Positions 5,572 to 10,663 of a stretch of 10,663 bases of DNA are shown piece after piece (position 1 is the stretch's first letter; every line of letters begins with the position of its first letter). Source of the stretch: CAYLPJ01 sp964385465 (lineage in GTDB: Bacteria > Planctomycetota > Phycisphaerae > SM23-33); the NCBI GenBank assembly GCA_964385465.1, contig CAYLPJ010000100.1, forward strand, positions 1 to 10,663, read 5' to 3'. The notes under the pieces are model-generated. The model searched no databases. It saw only the letters and a program-made list of their open reading frames with translations, and had not been told where the DNA came from. The translations under genes were made by a program, and so were the position numbers.

Positions 5572-6848
5572 GCGGTACCTTTCGCGTTGGAGTCTCGGCG
5601 GGTGCGTTGGACGAGCTCGCGGACCTTGGCCTCGTCGACGTTCACGCCGAGCCCCGGCCCCTCGGGCAGGGCGATCCGGCCGTCTCGGACGGCCAGCGGC
5701 TTGTCGAGCACGTCGGCGGTGAGGAATTGCGGGCCGTTGAGGGCGGCGGGCTTCTTGAGGCCGAAGGCCGCGTACAGCCCGACCGTGGCGGCCAGGGAGA
5801 TGTCCGGGTCGGTCAGGCCGCTGCCCAGCCACATCAGCCCGGCGTCGTTGATGATCTCGATCTGCCGCTTGTTGCTTGCCAGGCCGCCGCAGCGGGGGGG
5901 CTTCATGGCCACGCCGTCGAGCATGCCCAGGCGGATGAACTCGGCCAGCTCCACGGGTGAGACCACGCCCTCGTCCATGAGGATCGGCAGGGCTTTGAGC
6001 TTGCGGAGCGCCTGGTAGGCGCTGATGCGGTTGGGGCGCAGCGGGGCCTCCAGGACGTCCACGCCGGCGTCGGCGAGCTTCCCGGCGGCGACCTTGGCCG
6101 CGGGCACGTCGTAGCCGCCGTTGGCGTCGGCCCAGAGGAAGCCCTTCGGGGCGGCCTTGCGGACGACGCGGGCGAGCTTCGCGTCGTAGGACGGGTCCGG
6201 GCCGACCTTGATGTTGAAGTTGCGGTAGCCCTTCTCCCACCCCGCGGCCAGGACGGTCTCGGCCTCGTCGAGCGAGCGCGCGTTGACGGTCCAGCTCAGC
6301 GTCAGCGGCCCGCCTCGGGGCAGGCCCCACATCGCGTGCAGCGGCTTGCTCGCCAGCTTGCCCGCCAGGTCGTGCAGGGCCAGGTCCACCCCCGCCCGGG
6401 CCATCGGCATGCCCGTCGAGAAGCCCGGGGCGACGGCCTTGCCCATCGCGGCGTGCGCGCCGGCGATGTCCGCCGGGTCGCGCCCGACCAGCACGGGGGC
6501 GAAGTAATCCCGCAGCACGATGGTGACGGTCTCGAGCGTCTCGTAGCTCCACTTGGCGATGGGCACGCTCTGGCCCCAGCCCACCGTGCCGTCGTCGGCG
6601 GTGATCTTCACGATCGCCGCCGCCCGCCCCGCGCCGCCGTGGGGGCCGGTGAAGAACTTGAAGTACCCCGTCATCGGGTAGCGGAGGGGGAAGACCTCCA
6701 CGCCGGCGATCCTCGCCCTGCCCGCCGCGCCGGCGAGGGCCGCCCCGCCGGCCGCCGAGGCCGCCGCCGTCGCCCCCACGGCCGCGGCGCCCTGGAGAAA
6801 CGTCCGCCGCGTGATCCCGCCGCCCGTTCGTCGTGTCGATTCGCCCAT
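5568..6848 (-). CDS. Tat-exported enolase-superfamily (mandelate racemase/MLE-type) enzyme
   Basis: A 426-residue member of the mandelate racemase / muconate lactonising branch, enzymes that abstract an alpha-proton from a carboxylate using Mg2+. The N-terminus carries a twin-arginine motif, TRRTFLQG (13-20), and an Ala/Gly-rich signal to about 43. The capping domain spans about 47-170. In the barrel the metal ligands are seen as ADANGG (D241), LEAPL (E267) and MDEG (D292), followed by AMKPPRCGG with K316. The strand-2 catalytic motif normally KxK reads NIK (N212, K214), so the first lysine is replaced. Reactions in this group include sugar-acid dehydration, racemisation and epimerisation; the substrate is not predictable here. 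It is the first gene of the leftward operon. The ATG at 6848 is preceded by GGAAGG at close range and AAGGAG further upstream. Function remains open because of N212. Confidence 0.9.
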   Translation of the reverse strand: MGESTRRTGGGITRRTFLQGAAAVGATAAASAAGGAALAGAAGRARIAGVEVFPLRYPMTGYFKFFTGPHGGAGRAAAIVKITADDGTVGWGQSVPIAKWSYETLETVTIVLRDYFAPVLVGRDPADIAGAHAAMGKAVAPGFSTGMPMARAGVDLALHDLAGKLASKPLHAMWGLPRGGPLTLSWTVNARSLDEAETVLAAGWEKGYRNFNIKVGPDPSYDAKLARVVRKAAPKGFLWADANGGYDVPAAKVAAGKLADAGVDVLEAPLRPNRISAYQALRKLKALPILMDEGVVSPVELAEFIRLGMLDGVAMKPPRCGGLASNKRQIEIINDAGLMWLGSGLTDPDISLAATVGLYAAFGLKKPAALNGPQFLTADVLDKPLAVRDGRIALPEGPGLGVNVDEAKVRELVQRTRRDSNAKGTA

Positions 6849-6884
6849 CGCCTTCCGCGCTCCTTTCCGGTTCGTGGCGTCCCT

Positions 6885-6913
6885 ATCCTACTGAAACGGC
6901 GAGAAACTTGCAG
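6885..6913 (-). promoter_or_regulatory. Weak candidate promoter of the leftward operon
   Basis: On the minus strand CTGCAA (6908-6913) and TAGGAT (6885-6890) are separated by exactly 17 bases and would start transcription about 30 bases before the enolase-superfamily ATG. Each box matches the sigma-70 consensus only partly (3/6 and 4/6). The placement is right; the support is weak. Confidence 0.25.
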
Positions 6914-6969
6914 CGAACCGGCGGGGGGAGAGGGAAAATGATGTATGGACAGCACCACAGGAGCCTGCC

Positions 6970-7881
6970 ATGACACGCCGTTTCTTCGCCATCACCTTCG
7001 CCGCCACGACCGCCCTTATCGCCGCCGCGGACGCCGGGGCGTGGCACGGGCGGGGGCATCACGTCGCCACCACGCTGGCTGTCCACGCCGCGGCCGACAG
7101 GCTGCCTCGCTTCTTTCTGCCCGCCGCACGGCGCGTCGCCCACTGCGCCCTCGATCCCGACCTGTTCACCCGCCCGATCGCCCCGCCGAGCCTTCACCGC
7201 AGCGAGGCGCCCGAGCATTACTTCGACGTCGAGCTGCTCGGCGGCGCCCCCGTGCCCGCCGGCCGGTACGACCTGCTGGCCTTCTGCGCCCGGCGCGAGA
7301 TCGACCCTCGCCGCGTGGGCTTCGTGCCCTACGCCGTCGTCGAGTGGACGGGGCGGCTGACCGTCGCCCTCGCCGAGCACCGGCGCTACCCGGACAATCC
7401 CCACATCCGGGCCAAGTGCCTGGCCTACGCGGGCATCCTCAGCCACTACGCCCAGGACCTCTGCCAGCCGCTGCATACCACCATCCACTACGACGGGCGC
7501 GTCGGCGAGGACGGCAAGAGCCCGCGGACCGGCATCCACCAGAAGCTCGACGCCGCCCTGGCCAAGCTCGATGCCGACCCGAACCGCCCCCTCGCCGGCG
7601 TGAAGGTCACTGTCCACGACGAGCTCCTCCCGGCCGTGCTGGCCGAGCTGAGGCGCAGCCACGCCCTCGTCGACCGCGTGTACGAACTGGAGGACGCGTT
7701 GCCCCCCCTGGACCGCCCGCTGGCCGCGGACAGCGCGGCCCGGCCGCTGCTGGCCGAACGCCTTCGCGCGGCCGTGGCGTTCACCGCCGCCCTCTACGCG
7801 ACGGCGTGGCACAACTCCGCGGCGGTGAAGCTGCCCGCCTGGTACGCCCGCCCCTACGAGCCTCCCCCGGCGAAGCGATGA
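6970..7881 (+). CDS. Secreted S1/P1-type nuclease / zinc-dependent phospholipase C-fold hydrolase
   Basis: A 303-residue protein with a Sec signal peptide (residues 1-24, cleavage after AGA). Cleavage would leave Trp25 as the mature N-terminus, which is required in this fold because its amino group binds zinc. All nine ligands known for nuclease P1 have counterparts at sensible spacing: W25, H30, an Asp at 62 or 64, H83 (in EHYFD), H159 and D163 (SHYAQD), H169 (QPLH), H190 and D194 (HQKLD). P1-type enzymes hydrolyse single-stranded nucleic acids and remove 3'-phosphates using three zinc ions; related phospholipases C share the site, so lipid substrates cannot be ruled out. AGGAG at 6959-6963 lies six bases before the ATG. 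The gene is divergent from the oxidoreductase operon and convergent with the lipoprotein gene, so it is probably transcribed alone. Likely periplasmic or extracellular, serving nucleic-acid scavenging. Confidence 0.87.
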   Translation: MTRRFFAITFAATTALIAAADAGAWHGRGHHVATTLAVHAAADRLPRFFLPAARRVAHCALDPDLFTRPIAPPSLHRSEAPEHYFDVELLGGAPVPAGRYDLLAFCARREIDPRRVGFVPYAVVEWTGRLTVALAEHRRYPDNPHIRAKCLAYAGILSHYAQDLCQPLHTTIHYDGRVGEDGKSPRTGIHQKLDAALAKLDADPNRPLAGVKVTVHDELLPAVLAELRRSHALVDRVYELEDALPPLDRPLAADSAARPLLAERLRAAVAFTAALYATAWHNSAAVKLPAWYARPYEPPPAKR

Positions 7882-7937
7882 GAGGCCGGCGTTGACCCGA
7901 CGGGGGGGAGGGGCTTCGGCCGGCGGTCGGGCGCATA

Positions 7938-7975
7938 CGAAAGGGGCGCCGGCGTGTCGGCCGGCGCCCCTTTCG
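7938..7975. terminator. Bidirectional intrinsic-type terminator
   Basis: A perfect 16-bp stem (7938-7953 with 7960-7975) closes a six-base loop. It carries GAAAGGGGCGCC on one side and its complement on the other, so runs of T follow the GC core in either direction, though the tracts are short. It lies midway between two convergent genes, ending at 7881 and 7992. Confidence 0.8.
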
Positions 7976-7991
7976 GTTGCTGCGACAGGGT

Positions 7992-10268
7992 CTACTCGGC
8001 GTCCGAGTAGATGTGGGTACTCTCGGTCTCGCCAGCGGGGGTCTTCATCTGGTCGCTGGTCAGGGTGACCTCGAACCGCGTGTCGCCGGGCTTGAGGCCC
8101 TTGGTGACCACGCGGTAGGTGGCCTTGGCCTTGGGGGCCAGGGACTTCAGCGGCGCGAAGGTCACGGTCTTGCCCTCGACCTGCGCCTTGGTCGGCCCGT
8201 TGGTCGAGACGACGTCCTGCTCGGCCGGGGCGGTGCACTTGATCACGATGTTCGTCCCCATGGCGGAGCCCTGGTTCGTCACCGTGATCACGTACGTTTC
8301 CTGCTTGCCGACCTCGATCGGGTCGGCGAGGTCCACGCACTCCAGCAGGATCGCCGCAATGCCCTGGACCTTCGTGACGGCCTCGCCGGAGTCCTTGGCG
8401 CAGAAGGCCTGAACGCTGGCGACGTTCCGCAGCGTGCCCTTCTGGACGGCCTTGACCCGCACGGTCACGTCGGTCGACGCGCCCGGCTTCAGCGTGCCCA
8501 GGCTCCAGGTGATCGTCCGCCCGGCAGCCTTGCCTCGCCCGGCGTCGAGAAGCTGGACGCCGTCGGGCAGCGTGTCGGTCAGCACCGTGTTCTTCGCCGG
8601 GGCGTCGCCGGTGTTCTTGACCGTGATGGTGTACGTGACGTTCCGCCCCACGTACCGCATCTTCGGGGCCTTCTTCGTCAGCACCAGCACCGGCTGGCGA
8701 ACCACCGTCTTGGCGGTGTCGGTCGCCTTGAGGCCGCCGTCGGCCGTCACCGTCGCGGTGTTCGTGTACGTGCCCTTCTTCGACGCCTTCGCCGTCAGCT
8801 TGCCCATCTTCGTCTCGCCCGCCTTCAGCGAACCCAGATCGAAGACGGCTTCATCGCGGCCGTCGGTCATCGTCATGCCCTCCGGCAGCTTGTCGACGAT
8901 CCGCACGTTCTGGGCCGTCGCGCCGCCGGTGTTCCGCACGGTCATCGTGTAGGTGATCGTGTCGCAGAGGATCACCTCGGCCGGGCCGTCCTTGACCAGC
9001 TCGATCTTCGGCTCGGCGATGATCGTGCTGGCGCAGGCGCGGTCCTTGAGGCCGTCGGCGGCGGTGACGTCCGCGCAGTTCTTGAACGTGCCCGTCCGCG
9101 TGCCCTTGACCTTGACGGCCAGAGAGCGCCTGGCCCCCGCGGCCAGCGTGCCCAGCGACCAGGTGAGCTTCTGCCCGTCGGCCTTGGCCTGCGGCGAGCT
9201 GGAGACGTAGGCGATGCCGTCAGGCAGCACATCGGTGACGGTCACGTTGCGGGCCTCGACCTTCGCCGGGTTGCTGACGGTCATGCCGTAGGCGAACGTC
9301 TGCCCCTTGACCGCGCGGGCCGGGGCGGTCTTGGCGATCGCGATCCCCGGCGCCAGCCACGTCTTGCTCGTCTTGCCCACGTGGATCAGGGCCGCCGGCT
9401 TGCAGCACTGCTTGTTCGCCGGGCGGGTGATCGTCACCTCGACGTTGTTCGTGCCCGCGACCGGCTTGGTCTGCTTCAGCGTCGCGGTGGCCACGCCGTT
9501 CTTGTTCGTGTGGGTCGTCACCGCCGTGCCGCCGTCGGGGTCGAACGCGGCGCCGGGGCCGTTGAGAACCTTGTAGGTCACCTCGTAGCCGGCCAGCGGC
9601 GAGCCGTCGGAGTGCTTCATCACCTGCGTCTTGAAGACGTGGTCCGTGCCGATGCGGTTGGTCGCCGCCGGCGGCAGCTTCCAGGCGACGTCGTACCAGT
9701 GCTTCTGGGCGAAGACCTTGTGCTTCTCCCAGTTGTAGATGCCCGGGGCGTAGGCGATCACGTGCGTCGTGCCCTCCGTCGGCGAGGTGATCACGGCCCA
9801 CGTCTGCCCGCGCTTGAGATGCACGTCGTCGGACGGGTCGTCCGTGCCACGCGTCAGGACGTGGTCGCCGTTGTTCGTGTGCGTCACGGCGAACGTGTTG
9901 GTCAGCTTGTGACCCCGGCTGGAACGCCAGCCGCTCTCGTCGACCTCCACGATCGAGCCGACGCTGCCCTCGGAAACCAGCCACTCCACGCGGCGGTTCG
10001 GCAGCGGCTTGCCCTCGTGGTCCTTCACCGTCGCGATCAGCACGTGCTGGGTCCGTACGGGATTCACGTCACGCTCGGGCGTGAGCTCGATCGTCGCCGC
10101 GTACGGGTCCCAGTTCGTGTAGTAGCCGCCCTCGGCCGGCTCGCCGTGCATCCGCTCGACGTCGCCCGGGGCGATCGTGAACGAGTGAGGGTAGGCGTCG
10201 CGACATCCTCCGACCGTCGCTACCAGCGCAAGGCCAACCAGTCCTACAACGTGCCAGCGTGCTCTCAT
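7992..10268 (-). CDS. DUF11-repeat surface lipoprotein with N-terminal Ig-like domains
   Basis: A 758-residue protein starting with a lipoprotein signal: MRARW, a hydrophobic stretch (7-19) and lipobox VGGC with Cys22 as the lipidated residue. Residues about 56-175 and 190-300 look like bacterial Ig-like (Big_1-type) domains; the second contains VTTHTNKNGVATATLKQT, the usual 'T..dG.a...l' strand pair. Four DUF11 domains follow at about 309-416, 420-524, 527-635 and 640-758. Each opens with a strand such as VTYTITVKNTG and carries a 'V.DtLPdG' and 'W.LG.L.pG' pattern. DUF11 repeats are extracellular beta-sandwich modules of large adhesins and wall or stalk proteins in planctomycetes; the role is structural or adhesive by inference. 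The ATG at 10268 was chosen over an upstream ATG (10337) because AAGGAG stands eight bases before it and a lipoprotein signal begins at once. Confidence 0.85.
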   Translation of the reverse strand: MRARWHVVGLVGLALVATVGGCRDAYPHSFTIAPGDVERMHGEPAEGGYYTNWDPYAATIELTPERDVNPVRTQHVLIATVKDHEGKPLPNRRVEWLVSEGSVGSIVEVDESGWRSSRGHKLTNTFAVTHTNNGDHVLTRGTDDPSDDVHLKRGQTWAVITSPTEGTTHVIAYAPGIYNWEKHKVFAQKHWYDVAWKLPPAATNRIGTDHVFKTQVMKHSDGSPLAGYEVTYKVLNGPGAAFDPDGGTAVTTHTNKNGVATATLKQTKPVAGTNNVEVTITRPANKQCCKPAALIHVGKTSKTWLAPGIAIAKTAPARAVKGQTFAYGMTVSNPAKVEARNVTVTDVLPDGIAYVSSSPQAKADGQKLTWSLGTLAAGARRSLAVKVKGTRTGTFKNCADVTAADGLKDRACASTIIAEPKIELVKDGPAEVILCDTITYTMTVRNTGGATAQNVRIVDKLPEGMTMTDGRDEAVFDLGSLKAGETKMGKLTAKASKKGTYTNTATVTADGGLKATDTAKTVVRQPVLVLTKKAPKMRYVGRNVTYTITVKNTGDAPAKNTVLTDTLPDGVQLLDAGRGKAAGRTITWSLGTLKPGASTDVTVRVKAVQKGTLRNVASVQAFCAKDSGEAVTKVQGIAAILLECVDLADPIEVGKQETYVITVTNQGSAMGTNIVIKCTAPAEQDVVSTNGPTKAQVEGKTVTFAPLKSLAPKAKATYRVVTKGLKPGDTRFEVTLTSDQMKTPAGETESTHIYSDAE

Positions 10269-10288
10269 GAGTCCGTCTCCTTGATTGC

Positions 10289-10364
10289 GCCCGTCGGGGC
10301 CGTCCTTGACGGGCTGACCAGGCTTCCAGGCGAGCATAAGGTTCCAAGCGGGATCCTTCCCGCC
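10289..10364 (-). promoter_or_regulatory. Structured 5' leader of the lipoprotein gene
   Basis: Two hairpins lie between the candidate promoter and the start codon: a 7-bp stem (10289-10295 with 10308-10314, 12-base loop) and a 5-bp stem (10349-10353 with 10360-10364, 6-base loop). The leader would be about 100 nt. It matches no riboswitch class I can recognise. The structure could affect mRNA stability or translation, but this is inference. Confidence 0.35.
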
Positions 10365-10375
10365 TAACTATTGCT

Positions 10376-10404
10376 ATATACCCAACATTCGGGCGAAAAG
10401 CTCG
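10376..10404 (-). promoter_or_regulatory. Candidate promoter of the lipoprotein gene
   Basis: On the minus strand GAGCTT (10399-10404) and TATATA (10376-10381) are 17 bases apart, inside a distinctly AT-rich island (about 10365-10430) in otherwise GC-rich DNA. The -10 is good, the -35 poor. A second AT-rich palindrome, CTATATAG, is at about 10420-10427. Confidence 0.4.
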
Positions 10405-10663
10405 CATTTCTTCAACTATATAGTGCGCGGTCGCCGGCGACCCGGAGAATCCCCACGCGCGATGACGGGGTGACAAGCGGCTTGCCGGGCTGTCCCGTCG
10501 CCGGCGGCAGGCCCTTGCCCTCTCGCATGCCGGCCGGCGCGGGGCGACTTCGCGCCCCGGCGCTGCCACGCTTGCCGCGACGTGCCCGCTGTGTAAACGG
10601 CCGCCACTCGCGAAGAACCCGCCGCCCCGGCCGACGCCCTCCAGAGCCCGCGTCGCGCCCTGT
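10405..10663. other. GC-rich stretch with no supportable gene
   Basis: No reading frame here resembles a protein: those present are Arg/Ala/Pro-rich and lack ribosome sites. A 7-bp hairpin (10540-10546 with 10553-10559) is the clearest structure. It may be the upstream intergenic region of the lipoprotein gene or the end of a gene off the right edge. Confidence 0.5.

Noticed and set aside
4627..6018. Plus-strand open frame opposite the DUF6807 and enolase-superfamily genes
   Set aside because: Antisense shadow in GC-rich coding DNA, with no recognisable motif or ribosome site.
6914..6969. Promoter for the S1/P1 nuclease
   Set aside because: No pair of boxes with acceptable spacing was found on the plus strand.
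6883..8340. Minus-strand open frame across the nuclease gene and terminator
   Set aside because: It runs through a strong terminator and is antisense to the well-supported nuclease; composition is typical of GC-rich shadow frames.
10269..10337. Upstream start for the DUF11 lipoprotein
   Set aside because: It would bury the lipoprotein signal behind 23 polar residues and ignore the AAGGAG before the ATG at 10268.
7977..10367. Long plus-strand open frame of about 796 codons
   Set aside because: It is the antisense shadow of the DUF11 lipoprotein gene: Arg/Gly/His/Val-rich with no domain, while the minus strand shows clear lipobox and repeats.

Overview
The window is a GC-rich bacterial segment. 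The gene content points to Planctomycetota, probably a Phycisphaerae-like lineage: Tat-exported Gfo/Idh/MocA oxidoreductase, DUF6807 ('PmoA-like') protein, Tat-exported enolase-superfamily enzyme, and a large DUF11-repeat surface lipoprotein. This taxonomic call is inferred from family content; there is no rRNA or marker gene to confirm it.

Positions 1-2147 are an accessory, scarred region. It opens with the 5' part of an IS4-family transposase on the minus strand (start at 409, good ribosome binding site), cut off near a perfect 15-bp hairpin at 11-43. A gene-free stretch (410-803) follows, with short tandem repeats of a GTGTCCCCGTATTCC-type motif and GC-rich hairpins. Next comes an HNH endonuclease gene (822-1511) whose ends look like an integron gene cassette: a GTTAGCC half-site just upstream, the stop codon embedded in GGCTAAC, and then an attC-like stem with two extrahelical bases. 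Closing the putative 752-bp circle (805-1556) restores a symmetrical attC. Immediately beyond it is a broken minus-strand gene (about 1560-2050), related to small helix-turn-helix proteins that accompany serine recombinases. It appears to carry several short insertions whose lengths are multiples of three, two of them copies of one repeat.

Positions 2148-6848 read leftward on the minus strand. An exported three-gene operon (enolase superfamily, then DUF6807, then Gfo/Idh/MocA) has both junctions joined by ATGA stop/start overlaps. The set suggests sugar-acid or polyol-derivative metabolism outside the cytoplasm. A cytoplasmic tRNA-dihydrouridine synthase (dus) follows 62 bases downstream and may be read through or separately transcribed.

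Positions 6849-10663: a 121-bp divergent intergenic region separates the operon from a plus-strand secreted S1/P1-type nuclease with all nine expected zinc ligands. This gene converges on a minus-strand lipoprotein gene with Ig-like and four DUF11 domains. A 16-bp-stem bidirectional terminator lies between them. The lipoprotein has a structured roughly 100-nt leader and an AT-rich candidate promoter. The last 260 bases hold no gene I can support.
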